The notes beneath the pieces are model-generated. The model saw only the letters and a list, made by a program, of their open reading frames with translations. It had not been told where the DNA came from and made no database searches. A stretch of DNA of 64,000 nucleotides from Dorea longicatena. Its GTDB lineage: Bacteria > Bacillota > Clostridia > Lachnospirales > Lachnospiraceae. The stretch is from positions 1,375,001-1,439,000 of the forward strand of contig NZ_CP102280.1 of NCBI RefSeq assembly GCF_025150085.1, read 5' to 3'. The stretch's first letter is position 1; each line of letters starts with the position of its first letter. Below are positions 25,339 through 34,764 of this stretch, one piece after another. A program made the translations under genes and the position numbers.

Positions 25339-25582
25339 AGGCATTCGACACCCACGGAATAAAAAGTAGAAAGCCGTTCCAGTGAATGTGAAGAAGGTGT
25401 TGGAAATAGTTAAGCGTCAAAATTATGCGTTGGGTTTTCGAAATTTGCCTGTTTGAGCCGAATGGCGAGTTGCAAATTTCGGAAGCCCGTTTTTAGCATA
25501 ATTTTGACGCTTTAGTATTTCCCGCCGACGGAACCTGAACAGGAACGGCTTTCTACTTTTTATGCAGGTCCGGGTCGTCGTG
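25339..25582. repeat. 244-bp imperfect palindrome
   Basis: Nested perfect arms: 20 bp (25361-25380 starting AAAAAGTAGAAAG, with 25542-25561), 16 bp AGCGTCAAAATTATGC (25413-25428) with 25496-25511, GGG/CCC (25432-25434/25486-25488) and 9 bp GAAATTTGC (25440-25448) with 25472-25480. The outermost flanks GGCATTCGACACCCACGG and CCGGGTCGTCGTGCC also match imperfectly. As RNA it would form one long rod-like hairpin. There are no coding features. It lies between convergent transposase and amidohydrolase genes. Confidence 0.85.
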
Positions 25583-25592
25583 CCTTTCTGAA

Positions 25593-26771
25593 TTAAATCC
25601 CAAATCGATTTAAATAACGGGTCGCACAGTGCGCCAGACACGCAGCCCCGATCGGACACACATCCTCATTAAACTGTACCTTTGGGTTATGTGCAGAATA
25701 CTTCCCGCGATCATCCATATATCCGGCAGACAGATACATGAAAGCGGATGGTACTTGCTCTGCAATATTTGCAAAATCTTCAGAAGCACTTGCGGATATG
25801 CCTGGGTAAGGGGTTAGTTTCGGAATATCCAGTTCCTTCATGAAGCCGACGATCTGTTCGGTAAATTCCGGATTGCAGATCAGAGGCGGTACTTCCGAGA
25901 TCATAGTGATTTTGGCTGTTCCTCCGAAAGTTTCGGCTGTCCGGATTGCCGTTTCTTTCATTCTTCGTACCAGAAGTTCTCTGGAATCTTTATCGTTCGT
26001 TCGAATAGTTCCTTCGAGAACGGCAGTATCAGGAATGATATTGGCGGCGGTTCCGGCCTGGAATTTACCGACGGTCATAAGACAGGCTTTGGAAGGATCT
26101 GTCTCACGGGCGATTACAGACTGCAGTGCAAAATATACATGGGCTGCAATATTGATCGGATCAACGGAATTCTGAGGATAGGCACCATGTGCTCCCTTTC
26201 CTTTGATTTCAATATGAAAACCGTCAACGGAGTACATCATAGTTCCTGTACTGTTATACATGTAAATTCCAACCGGCATCTGCCCTGGAGATACATGATA
26301 GGCCAGTGCCGCATCTACTTTCGGATTCTCCAGGATACCATGTTCTATCATATTTTTACTGCCTTCGAATGTTTCTTCCGCAGGCTGGAACATAAATTTG
26401 ACTGTGCCTTTTAACTCGGCCTCATTTTCTTTTAGCATTTTTGCAGCGGTCAGTAACATGGCAGCGTGAAAATCATGTCCGCAGGCATGTGCTTCTTTTC
26501 CGGTCGGGCAGGCAAATGAAAGTCCGCTTTCTTCCGGCATCGGGAGCGCATCCATGTCGGCTCGTAATAATAAGACTTTGCCGCCGTTTCCGACAGTAGC
26601 GGTCACACCTTCACCACATCGGGAAGGTGTTAAGCCATATTTGGTCAATTTGTCCATCACATATGCACAGGCCATTGGCATATGAAGTCCCGTTTCTGCA
26701 TTCGTGTGGAAGTAACGTCTGTTTTTAACTGTTTCATCATTGAGCTCAAGAGCTCTCTTATAATAATCCAT
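25593..26771 (-). CDS. M20-family amidohydrolase (hippurate/N-acyl amino acid hydrolase type)
   Basis: Di-metal peptidase-fold hydrolase of 392 residues, cytosolic. Metal and catalytic motifs: LLRADMDALPMPEE (about residues 68-82), EAHACGHDFHAAML (about 93-106), MFQPAEETFEGS with the general-base Glu pair (about 125-136), AYHVSPGQMP, and SASEDFANIA near the end. The lid/dimerisation domain starts around VDGFHIEIKGKGAHGAYP (about 180). Relatives remove acyl groups from amino acids or indole-acetyl conjugates; the substrate cannot be told. The gene stands alone, convergent with the IS element and divergent from plsX. Confidence 0.92.
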   Translation of the reverse strand: MDYYKRALELNDETVKNRRYFHTNAETGLHMPMACAYVMDKLTKYGLTPSRCGEGVTATVGNGGKVLLLRADMDALPMPEESGLSFACPTGKEAHACGHDFHAAMLLTAAKMLKENEAELKGTVKFMFQPAEETFEGSKNMIEHGILENPKVDAALAYHVSPGQMPVGIYMYNSTGTMMYSVDGFHIEIKGKGAHGAYPQNSVDPINIAAHVYFALQSVIARETDPSKACLMTVGKFQAGTAANIIPDTAVLEGTIRTNDKDSRELLVRRMKETAIRTAETFGGTAKITMISEVPPLICNPEFTEQIVGFMKELDIPKLTPYPGISASASEDFANIAEQVPSAFMYLSAGYMDDRGKYSAHNPKVQFNEDVCPIGAACLAHCATRYLNRFGI

Positions 26772-26874
26772 TTATTAAATCCCTTCTTTTATATATATGC
26801 AATTTTGATGATAAAAGGTATTATATCAACCGGATCATATATTATCAAACTTCTGATAAATATTTTTGAAAATA

Positions 26875-26903
26875 TTGATTTTTGCATGGATGTTTAGTAG
26901 AAT
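26875..26903 (+). promoter_or_regulatory. Promoter for the plsX operon
   Basis: TTGATT (26875-26880), 17-bp spacer, TAGAAT (26898-26903), 28 bp upstream of the plsX start. Confidence 0.65.
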
Positions 26904-26931
26904 AAATTCAGTAATATTAGGAGGAATCAAT

Positions 26932-27954
26932 ATGTCAGAAATTACGGTGATAGCATTGGACGCCATGGGCGGGGATAATGCACCGGGTGAAATGGTAAAA
27001 GGAGCAGTAGATGCTCTTGGACGTGAACAGGATATAAAGGTATATCTGCTTGGCAAAGAAGATATAGTGAATGCTGAATTGCAGAAGTATACTTATGATA
27101 AGAACAGACTGGAAGTTGTGAATACAACAGAAGTAATAGAGACTGCCGAACCTCCGGTGAATGCGATCAGAAGAAAGAAAGATTCTTCTATTGTAGTCGG
27201 AATGAAGATGGTAAAGGAAGGAAAGGCTGATGCATTTGTATCTGCTGGAAGTTCCGGAGCAATTCTGGTAGGCGGACAGGTAATCGTTGGAAGGATCAAA
27301 GGTGTAGAGCGGCCACCACTTGCGTCACTGATCCCGACAGAGAAGGGTGTAGCACTTCTGATCGACTGTGGAGCGAATGTAGATGCCAGAGCCTCACATC
27401 TGGTTCAGTTTGCCAAGATGGGTTCTATCTATATGGAACATGTAGTTGGTATTAAGAATCCGAAAGTTGGGATTGTAAATATCGGAGCAGAAGAAGAAAA
27501 AGGTAATGCACTGGTAAAGGAGACGTTTCCTCTTTTAAAAGAAGAAAAAGAACTGAATTTTATCGGAAGTGTAGAAGCAAGAGAGATTCCGCATGGACAG
27601 GCTGATGTCATTGTGACAGAAGCATTTTCGGGCAATGTAATCCTTAAGCTATATGAAGGTGTCGGAGCGGTACTGATCAGTAAGGTAAAAGAAGGACTGA
27701 TGTCCACACTCAGAAGCAAGATCGGAGCATTGCTTATCAAACCGGCGTTAAAAACAACTTTAAAGTCATTTGATGCAAGTGAGTATGGCGGTGCGCCATT
27801 GCTTGGATTAAACGGTCTGGTCGTAAAGACACATGGAAGTTCGAAAGCAAAAGAAGTCAGCAATACACTGATCCAATGTGTGACATTTAAAAAGCAGAAA
27901 ATTAATGAAAAGATCAAAGAAAGTATTCAATCGGAGCAAAAATCCGCTGAATAA
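26932..27954 (+). CDS. plsX: Phosphate acyltransferase PlsX
   Basis: Makes acyl-phosphate from acyl-ACP for phosphatidic acid synthesis at the membrane. The protein has 340 residues. Signatures: VIALDAMGGDNAPGEMV at the N-terminus, FVSAGSSGAILVGG (about 105), LIDCGANVDARA (about 145), GADVIVTEAF-type strand (here GQADVIVTEAFSGNVILK, about 222). ATG 26932 is chosen over the upstream in-frame extension because GGAGGAATC lies 6 nt before it and the conserved start follows. It heads the plsX-acpP-rnc-smc-ftsY set that is conserved in Firmicutes. Confidence 0.97.
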   Translation: MSEITVIALDAMGGDNAPGEMVKGAVDALGREQDIKVYLLGKEDIVNAELQKYTYDKNRLEVVNTTEVIETAEPPVNAIRRKKDSSIVVGMKMVKEGKADAFVSAGSSGAILVGGQVIVGRIKGVERPPLASLIPTEKGVALLIDCGANVDARASHLVQFAKMGSIYMEHVVGIKNPKVGIVNIGAEEEKGNALVKETFPLLKEEKELNFIGSVEAREIPHGQADVIVTEAFSGNVILKLYEGVGAVLISKVKEGLMSTLRSKIGALLIKPALKTTLKSFDASEYGGAPLLGLNGLVVKTHGSSKAKEVSNTLIQCVTFKKQKINEKIKESIQSEQKSAE

Positions 27955-27990
27955 TATATTACTAACTATGATGAGAAAAGGAGATTTGAT

Positions 27991-28227
27991 ATGGAACTTG
28001 AAAAATTAAAAGAAATCATCGCTGATGTATTAAATGTAGAAGTGAATGATATTACAGAGGACACAACATTTGTAGATGATCTGGGAGCAGACTCCCTTGA
28101 TATCTTCCAGATTATTATGGGAATAGAAGAAACATTTGACATTGAGATCGATAATGATGACGCTGAGCAGATCTCTACAGTTGGAGATGCTGTTGAGCAG
28201 ATCAAGAATGCAACAAATAATAACTAG
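27991..28227 (+). CDS. acpP: Acyl carrier protein
   Basis: Acidic 78-residue carrier. The phosphopantetheine attachment Ser is Ser35 in LGADSLDIFQ. The sequence after it reads DIFQIIMGIEETF rather than the common DVVELIMAIEEEF; the change from Glu to Gln in the recognition helix is mild. AAAGGAG precedes ATG. It is placed between plsX and rnc as in Bacillus. Confidence 0.97.
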   Translation: MELEKLKEIIADVLNVEVNDITEDTTFVDDLGADSLDIFQIIMGIEETFDIEIDNDDAEQISTVGDAVEQIKNATNNN

Positions 28228-28237
28228 GCAGATATAA

Positions 28238-28278
28238 AAAGAACGAAAGAGCCCTGCCAGGGGCTTTTTTCGTTCTTT
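28238..28278 (+). terminator. Intrinsic terminator between acpP and rnc
   Basis: Strong hairpin AAAGAACGAAA.AGCCC / GGGGCT..TTTCGTTCTTT with a T-run in its 3' half (28265-28270). It sits inside an otherwise continuous operon and probably lowers rnc-smc-ftsY relative to acpP. Confidence 0.8.
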
Positions 28279-28293
28279 AGGATGGAGTTTACA

Positions 28294-28989
28294 ATGAGCA
28301 AAGACCTTAAAGAATTAGAAGGAAAGATTGGTTACAAATTTGATGACTTTACCCTGTTTACAAAGGCGATGATTCACAGCTCTTATGCCAATGAAAAGCA
28401 TCTGCCAAAGTATGAGTGTAATGAACGTCTGGAATTTCTGGGAGATGCAGTCCTTGAACTGGTGTCCAGCGAATTCCTGTTTCACAATAATCCGAAGCTT
28501 CCGGAAGGGGAACTTACGAAGACGAGGGCAAGTATGGTATGTGAACCGGCGCTGGCATTCTGTGCAAGAGATCTGGATCTTGGCGAATACCTTCTGCTTG
28601 GTAAAGGAGAAGATGCTACCGGAGGACGAAAGAGAGAATCTGTAACATCGGATGCAATGGAGGCTCTGATCGGAGCAATTTATCTTGATGGTGGTTTTGC
28701 TAATGCAAAAGAGTTTATACATCGATTTATTTTGAAAGATTTGGAGAACAAGAAACTCTTTTTTGATAGCAAGACTATCCTGCAGGAAATCGTGCAGGCG
28801 AATTTTAAAGAAGTAATCTCGTATCATCTGATTGGTGAAGAGGGACCGGATCATAATAAGATTTTCCGTGTTGCGGTACATATCGGAGAAGAAGAATACG
28901 GAGTCGGAGAAGGCCGGACGAAGAAAGCAGCAGAGCAGGAGGCTGCATATATCAGCATTTTGAAACTGCATGAAAAGAATATAAAGTAG
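28294..28989 (+). CDS. rnc: Ribonuclease III
   Basis: Double-strand RNA endonuclease for rRNA and mRNA processing, about 231 residues. The catalytic signature NERLEFLGDAVLEL is near residues 42-55, with the second acidic site in ESVTSDAMEALIGAIYLDGG (about 112-131). The C-terminal dsRNA-binding domain (about 155-228) ends GRTKKAAEQEAA. ATG 28294 (MSKDLKEL) is favoured because GGAG lies 6 nt before it; ATG 28282 would lack a ribosome site. smc starts 7 bp after the stop. Confidence 0.96.
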   Translation: MSKDLKELEGKIGYKFDDFTLFTKAMIHSSYANEKHLPKYECNERLEFLGDAVLELVSSEFLFHNNPKLPEGELTKTRASMVCEPALAFCARDLDLGEYLLLGKGEDATGGRKRESVTSDAMEALIGAIYLDGGFANAKEFIHRFILKDLENKKLFFDSKTILQEIVQANFKEVISYHLIGEEGPDHNKIFRVAVHIGEEEYGVGEGRTKKAAEQEAAYISILKLHEKNIK

Positions 28990-28996
28990 GTGTGGA

Positions 28997-31900
28997 ATGT
29001 ATTTAAAAAGCATAGAAGTGCAGGGATTTAAATCATTTGCCAATAAAATTAAATTCGAATTCCATAATGGAATCACCGGCATTGTCGGTCCGAACGGAAG
29101 TGGAAAAAGTAACGTAGCAGATGCGGTCAGATGGGTGCTTGGGGAACAGCGTGTGAAGCAGTTAAGAGGCGGCAACATGCAGGATGTTATTTTTTCCGGT
29201 ACTGAGAACAGAAAGCCGCTTAGTTATGCATCGGTGGCGATCACTCTGGACAATTCAGACCATAAGCTTCCGGTTGATTACGAAGAAGTTACGGTAGCAA
29301 GAAAGCTATACCGTTCCGGAGAAAGCGAATATCTGATCAATGGAAGAGCATGCAGATTAAAAGATGTAAATGAACTTTTCTATGATACAGGTATCGGAAA
29401 AGAAGGGTATTCGATTATTGGACAGGGACAGATTGATAAGATCTTAAGTGGTAAGCCGGATGAGAGGCGAGAGCTTTTTGATGAAGCAGCAGGAATTGTC
29501 AAATTCAAACGAAGAAAAAGTATGTCGGTCAAAAAGTTAGAAGATGAACGCCAGAATCTGGTTCGTGTCAATGATATTCTGTCTGAGTTGGAAAAGCAGG
29601 TTGGGCCGTTAGAACGTCAGTCTGAAAAGGCGAGGGAGTATCTGAAACGGAAGGAAGAATTAAAAACATACGATATCAACATGTTCCTGCTGGAAATGGA
29701 ACGTATCCGAGATCAGATTCGGGGGCTGGAAGAGAAGCTTCGTATTACAAAAGGGGAGCTTGAAGAAGCAACCAGACAATATGCGGATACGAAGACGGAA
29801 TATGAGGCGATTGAAGAACAGGTGGAAGTGATCGACGCTTCTGTCGAAAAGGCTAACCGTCAATTAAATGAGACGACGATTCTGAAGCAGCAGTTAGAGA
29901 ACCAGATCGCACTGTTAAAGGAACAGATTCACAGTGCACGGATGAACGATGAACATTTCGAACAGCGGGCCAGCGTGATTGATTCCGAGATGGATGTCCG
30001 TGAAGGACAGATGAAAGAACTTCAGACGGAGAAGGATTCCATTGTAAAACAGATGGAAGAAAAACAGTCGGAAGAAGATCAGATTAAGAATGAACTGACG
30101 GAATTACAGGCGAAGATAGCACAGATTACAGGATCCGTTGATGAAAAGAAGAATCATATCATGGAGATACTGAATAACAGAGCATCTACGAAAGCTCAGA
30201 TCCAGAAATTTGATACGATGATGGAACAGATCCAGGTTAGAAAGTCGCAGATCAACCGAGAGATCCTTGCTAATGACAGTGAGATTGCAGAAGAAAATGA
30301 AAATCTGAACAAGTATCAGATGGAATTAAAAGTTATCTCAGACAAGATCATAGCCCTGAACAATGAAAATAAAGAATATGAAAGTAACATTAAGACGTTA
30401 CAGGCGCAGATATCCAGAGAGTCTCAGAAATTACAGATTGGTCAGTCTGCTTTCCACCGGGAGCAGTCAAGACTGGAATCCCTTAAGAATATTACAGAAC
30501 GTTATGACGGATACGGTAACAGTATTCGTAAAGTTATGGATAATAAGGAGCGTGAGAAGGGACTTCTGGGTGTAGTAGCAGATATCGTAAAGGTTGAAAA
30601 AGACTATGAGATTGCTATTGAGACCGCACTTGGCGGTAATATCCAGAATATCGTAACCGAGGATGAAGATACGGCAAAACGTATGATCAATTTCCTGAAG
30701 AAGAATAAGTTCGGCCGTGCAACATTCCTGCCTTTAACATCAATCCGTGCGAATTCCGGGATTAATCGTCCGGAAGCCCTTAAAGAACCGGGAGTTGTCG
30801 GAACAGCCAACAAACTGGTTCAGGTAGAGAATAAATATAAAACTCTCGCAGATTATCTGCTGGGAAGAACACTGGTAGTAGATCATATTGATCATGCAAC
30901 AATGATCGCAAGAAAATACCACCAGTCAATCCGTATCGTTACACTGGAAGGGGAACTGATCAATCCGGGTGGTTCCATGACCGGTGGAGCATTTAAGAAT
31001 TCCAGTAATCTTCTGAGCAGACGAAGAGAAATCGAAGAGTTTGAAAAGACCGTTCAGAAATTAAAACAGGAGATGACGGAGACGGAACAGCAGATCTGTG
31101 GCCTGAAAGATGAACGCGCAGGGTATTATGAAAAGACTGACGCAATCAGTGCAGAGCTTCAGAAAGCGTATGTCGTACAGAATACCGCAAAGATGAATGC
31201 AGATCAGTCATCTGCAAAGATCCAGAGTTTCAAACAACAATTCGATAATCTGCGAAATGAAGCTGCAAAACTGGATATACAGATCAACGAGATAATGGAC
31301 AATCAGGAGTCTATTAATATAGAACTGGATACGTCAGAAAGTCTGGAAAATGATCTGAATATCAACATTGAGAAAGAACAAAAAGAGCTGGAAGAGATCC
31401 ACGCAAAGGAAAGCTTTAAGACCAGAAAATCAGAACAGATTCATCTGGAATATGCAGGATTAGAGCAGAAGTATACATTTATTACGGAAAATATTATCCG
31501 TATCCGTGAAGAGATGGATAAATTCCGGGCAGAATTGGAAGAACTGACAAAGAATAAGGGTGGAAATTCTCAGGAAATTGCCGAAAAAGAGAAGAAGATC
31601 CAGGAATTGAAAACAACAATTGATAATTCCGGGGATCTGTTTGATGAAATCAAACTTCAGATTGAACGTTCAAAAAGAGAACGTGAGGAATTGAATAAAC
31701 GGCACAAATCATTCTTCGAAAAACGTGAAGAGATCTCAAAACATATGACAGATCTTGATAAAGAGGTTTATCGTCTGGAAAGTCAGAGGGAAGGGTACGA
31801 AGAAGCTTCTGAAAAGCAGATTAATTATATGTGGGAGGAATATGAACTCACACTGAATCACGCAAAAGAACTTAGGAATCCGAACCTGACCGATCTTGCA

Positions 31901-32557
31901 GATATGAAAAGACGGATCCAGGAGTTAAAAGGTGAGATCCGTGCACTGGGTAATGTCAATGTTAATGCGATAGAAGAATATAAAAGTGTATCCGAGCGTT
32001 ATGAATTCCTGAAAGGCCAGCATGATGATCTGGTAGAAGCAGCCGAAACACTGGAACAGATTATCGAGGAACTTGATAATGCCATGCGTAAGCAGTTCAA
32101 AGAGCAGTTCGCCAGAATTGCAGCCGAGTTCGATCAGGTATTCAAGGAAATGTTCGGAGGCGGAAAAGGAACGCTGGAACTTATGGAAGATGAGGATATT
32201 CTGGAGGCGGGTATCCGGATCATTGCCCAGCCGCCTGGAAAGAAGCTGCAGAATATGATGCAGTTGTCCGGTGGAGAAAAAGCATTGACAGCGATAGCAC
32301 TTCTTTTTGCGATCCAGAATCTGAAGCCGTCACCGTTCTGTCTGCTGGATGAGATCGAAGCGGCACTGGATGATAATAACGTAGACCGTTTTGCACAATA
32401 TTTGCACAAGTTAACAAAGTATACGCAGTTCATAGTAATCACACATCGACGTGGAACAATGACGGCGGCAGACAGACTGTATGGTATCACTATGCAGGAA
32501 AAAGGTGTATCTACACTGGTATCTGTCAGCCTGCTTGAAAATGAACTGGATAAATAG
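28997..32557 (+). CDS. smc: Chromosome segregation protein SMC
   Basis: Condensin ATPase of 1186 residues, full length. N-terminal Walker A in VGPNGSGKSNVADAVRWVLGE (about 32-50), a long coiled coil (about 170-500), the hinge (about 515-665, including LGGNIQNIVTEDEDTAK and NPGGSMTGGA), the returning coiled coil (670-1000) and the C-terminal head with signature LSGGEKALTAIALLFAIQ (about 1093) and Walker B FCLLDEIEAALDD. Glu in LLDEIEAALD is the catalytic base. Partner ScpA/ScpB genes are not in the window. ftsY follows after 9 bp. Confidence 0.98.
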   Translation: MYLKSIEVQGFKSFANKIKFEFHNGITGIVGPNGSGKSNVADAVRWVLGEQRVKQLRGGNMQDVIFSGTENRKPLSYASVAITLDNSDHKLPVDYEEVTVARKLYRSGESEYLINGRACRLKDVNELFYDTGIGKEGYSIIGQGQIDKILSGKPDERRELFDEAAGIVKFKRRKSMSVKKLEDERQNLVRVNDILSELEKQVGPLERQSEKAREYLKRKEELKTYDINMFLLEMERIRDQIRGLEEKLRITKGELEEATRQYADTKTEYEAIEEQVEVIDASVEKANRQLNETTILKQQLENQIALLKEQIHSARMNDEHFEQRASVIDSEMDVREGQMKELQTEKDSIVKQMEEKQSEEDQIKNELTELQAKIAQITGSVDEKKNHIMEILNNRASTKAQIQKFDTMMEQIQVRKSQINREILANDSEIAEENENLNKYQMELKVISDKIIALNNENKEYESNIKTLQAQISRESQKLQIGQSAFHREQSRLESLKNITERYDGYGNSIRKVMDNKEREKGLLGVVADIVKVEKDYEIAIETALGGNIQNIVTEDEDTAKRMINFLKKNKFGRATFLPLTSIRANSGINRPEALKEPGVVGTANKLVQVENKYKTLADYLLGRTLVVDHIDHATMIARKYHQSIRIVTLEGELINPGGSMTGGAFKNSSNLLSRRREIEEFEKTVQKLKQEMTETEQQICGLKDERAGYYEKTDAISAELQKAYVVQNTAKMNADQSSAKIQSFKQQFDNLRNEAAKLDIQINEIMDNQESINIELDTSESLENDLNINIEKEQKELEEIHAKESFKTRKSEQIHLEYAGLEQKYTFITENIIRIREEMDKFRAELEELTKNKGGNSQEIAEKEKKIQELKTTIDNSGDLFDEIKLQIERSKREREELNKRHKSFFEKREEISKHMTDLDKEVYRLESQREGYEEASEKQINYMWEEYELTLNHAKELRNPNLTDLADMKRRIQELKGEIRALGNVNVNAIEEYKSVSERYEFLKGQHDDLVEAAETLEQIIEELDNAMRKQFKEQFARIAAEFDQVFKEMFGGGKGTLELMEDEDILEAGIRIIAQPPGKKLQNMMQLSGGEKALTAIALLFAIQNLKPSPFCLLDEIEAALDDNNVDRFAQYLHKLTKYTQFIVITHRRGTMTAADRLYGITMQEKGVSTLVSVSLLENELDK

Positions 32558-32566
32558 GAGGAAGAT

Positions 32567-33520
32567 ATGGGATTTTTTGAAAAACTGGTTGCCGGTCTTG
32601 GTAAGACCAGAGACAATATTGTATCAGGAATGGACAGCATCTTTCACGGATTCTCCCGTATCGATGATGACTTTTACGAGGAGCTGGAAGAGGTTCTGAT
32701 CATGGGAGATCTTGGTGTACAGGCAACATATGATATTCTGGATGATCTGAAGGCAAAAGTAAAAGAAAAACACATCAAAGAACCAATGGAATGCCGGGAA
32801 CTTCTGATCGAAAGTATCAAAGAACAGATGGACATCGGAGAAACAGCATATGAATTTGAAAACCGCACATCCGTAGTGATGGTAATCGGTGTCAATGGTG
32901 TAGGAAAGACTACAACGATCGGAAAGCTTGCAGGAAAGCTTCGTGCAGAGAATAAGAAAGTTGTAATTGCAGCGGCCGATACATTCCGTGCGGCGGCCGG
33001 AGAACAGTTAAAAGAATGGGCGAACCGTTCGCAGGCAGAGCTGATCGGCGGACAGGAGGGATCTGATCCGGCATCGGTTGTGTTTGATGCTGTTGCGGCA
33101 GCAAAGGCGCGGCATGCAGATGTGCTGATGATCGATACAGCCGGACGTCTGCACAATAAAAAGAATCTGATGGAAGAACTCAGAAAGATGAATAAGATCA
33201 TTGACCGGGAATTCCCTGAGGCATACAGAGAGACATTGGTTGTTCTGGATGCAACAACAGGACAGAATGCCCTGCAGCAGGCGAAGGAATTCAACGATGT
33301 GGCAGAGATTACAGGGATCGTTTTGACAAAGATGGATGGAACCGCAAAAGGAGGAATCGCAGTTGCCATCCATGCAGAGCTGGGCGTTCCGGTAAAATAT
33401 ATCGGTGTGGGAGAGACTATTGACGATTTGCAGAAATTTAATGCAGATGATTTCGTGAATGCGTTATTCGAAAGACCGAAAGATGATGAGGCTTCAGAAG
33501 AGGTTTCAGAAAACGAATAA
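32567..33520 (+). CDS. ftsY: Signal recognition particle receptor FtsY
   Basis: SRP-GTPase that docks ribosome-nascent chains at the membrane. The protein has 317 residues with only a short N-terminal amphipathic segment (MGFFEKLVAGLGKTRDN), as in Gram-positives, then the N helical bundle and G domain. GTPase motifs: GVNGVGKTTTIGKLAGKL (about 110), DTFRAAAGEQL (about 140), DTAGRLHNKKNLMEEL (about 192), TKMDGTAKGG (about 250). The tail is acidic (DDEASEEVSENE). Confidence 0.98.
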   Translation: MGFFEKLVAGLGKTRDNIVSGMDSIFHGFSRIDDDFYEELEEVLIMGDLGVQATYDILDDLKAKVKEKHIKEPMECRELLIESIKEQMDIGETAYEFENRTSVVMVIGVNGVGKTTTIGKLAGKLRAENKKVVIAAADTFRAAAGEQLKEWANRSQAELIGGQEGSDPASVVFDAVAAAKARHADVLMIDTAGRLHNKKNLMEELRKMNKIIDREFPEAYRETLVVLDATTGQNALQQAKEFNDVAEITGIVLTKMDGTAKGGIAVAIHAELGVPVKYIGVGETIDDLQKFNADDFVNALFERPKDDEASEEVSENE

Positions 33521-33541
33521 GAGGAAGAGAGGAAGTACGAG

Positions 33542-34756
33542 ATGTTAACATTAGAAAAATTCAAACAGGCGAGTGCAATCGTAAAAGAAGTAACCCTGCC
33601 AACTAAGCTGGTATACAGCGAATACTTAAGCAAACAGACAGGTGCTGATGTCTATCTGAAACCAGAGAATATGCAGTATACAGGTGCTTATAAAGTACGT
33701 GGTGCATATTACAAGATCAGTACAATGAGCGAAGAAGACAGAAAGAAAGGTCTTGTAACTGCGTCTGCAGGTAACCATGCACAGGGCGTGGCATATGCAG
33801 CAAAGAAATTCGGCTGCAAGGCAACGGTAGTTATGCCGACAGTTACACCACTGATCAAAGTAAATCGTACAAAGAGCTATGGAGCAGAAGTCGTATTACA
33901 CGGAGATGTCTATGATGATGCCTGTGCATATGCAATGAAACTGGCAGAAGAAGAAGGATACACATTCGTACATCCTTTCGATGATCTGGATGTTGCAACG
34001 GGACAGGGAAGTATTGCAATGGAAATCTTTGAAGAACTTCCGGACGTAGATTATATTCTCGCACCAATCGGTGGCGGCGGTCTGATTACAGGAGTTTCGA
34101 CACTTACCAAGATGCTGAATCCGAATGTCAAAGTAATCGGTGTAGAACCGGCTGCCGCTGCAAGCATGACAGAGGCATTGAAAGAAAGACATCCGGTAAC
34201 ACTTGCAAGTGCCAATACGATCGCTGATGGTACAGCTGTAAAACGTGTCGGAGAAAAGATCTTCCCATATGCAGAAAAGAATATAGATGAAGTTATTACA
34301 GTTGCAGATGATGATCTGATCGGTGCATTCCTCGATGTAGTAGAGAATCACAAGATGATCGTAGAAAATTCAGGCCTTCTGACAGTAGCGGCGCTCAGAC
34401 AGCTTGATCTGAAAGGAAAGAAAGTCGTATCCATCTTAAGTGGTGGTAATATGGATGTGATTACAATGTCCTCGATCGTACAGCACGGACTGATCCAGAG
34501 AGACAGAATCTTCTCTGTATCTGTACTTCTTCCGGACAAGCCGGGTGAACTGGTACGCGTTGCAGCTACAATCGCCAAAGCAAATGGTAATGTAATCAAA
34601 CTGGAGCATAACCAGTTCGTAAGTACCAACCGAAACGCAGCAGTAGAACTTCGAATCACTCTGGAAGCATTCGGAACCGAACACAAACACCAGATTATGA
34701 AAGCCTTAGAAGACGAGGGCTTAAGTCCGAGAGAAGTTAACGCAAAACTTTATTAA
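33542..34756 (+). CDS. ilvA: Threonine ammonia-lyase
   Basis: PLP enzyme that turns threonine into 2-oxobutanoate and ammonia. The protein has 404 residues. The PLP lysine lies in NMQYTGAYKVRGAYYKI (about residue 50), the SAGNHAQGVAYAA phosphate/substrate loop is near 77-90, and the glycine loop PIGGGGLITG is near 178. The C-terminal part (about 325-404) is a single ACT-like domain (ISVLLPDKPGELVRVAATIA), as in catabolic TdcB-like/short IlvA enzymes, so it may be AMP- or Ile/Val-modulated. It sits 21 bp after ftsY with AGAGAGGAAG and no promoter visible, an unusual addition to the smc-ftsY operon. There is no T-box or leader peptide. Confidence 0.94.
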   Translation: MLTLEKFKQASAIVKEVTLPTKLVYSEYLSKQTGADVYLKPENMQYTGAYKVRGAYYKISTMSEEDRKKGLVTASAGNHAQGVAYAAKKFGCKATVVMPTVTPLIKVNRTKSYGAEVVLHGDVYDDACAYAMKLAEEEGYTFVHPFDDLDVATGQGSIAMEIFEELPDVDYILAPIGGGGLITGVSTLTKMLNPNVKVIGVEPAAAASMTEALKERHPVTLASANTIADGTAVKRVGEKIFPYAEKNIDEVITVADDDLIGAFLDVVENHKMIVENSGLLTVAALRQLDLKGKKVVSILSGGNMDVITMSSIVQHGLIQRDRIFSVSVLLPDKPGELVRVAATIAKANGNVIKLEHNQFVSTNRNAAVELRITLEAFGTEHKHQIMKALEDEGLSPREVNAKLY

Positions 34757-34764
34757 TAATATAT

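Noticed and set aside
28315..29178. 287-codon reverse frame opposite rnc-smc
   Set aside because: Both sense genes are certain; the reverse frame shows no motif.
33521..33541. T-box or leader-peptide attenuator for ilvA
   Set aside because: Only 21 bp separate ftsY and ilvA, too short for any attenuator.
32674..33633. 319-codon Ser-rich reverse frame opposite ftsY
   Set aside because: Typical antisense artefact of a biased codon set.
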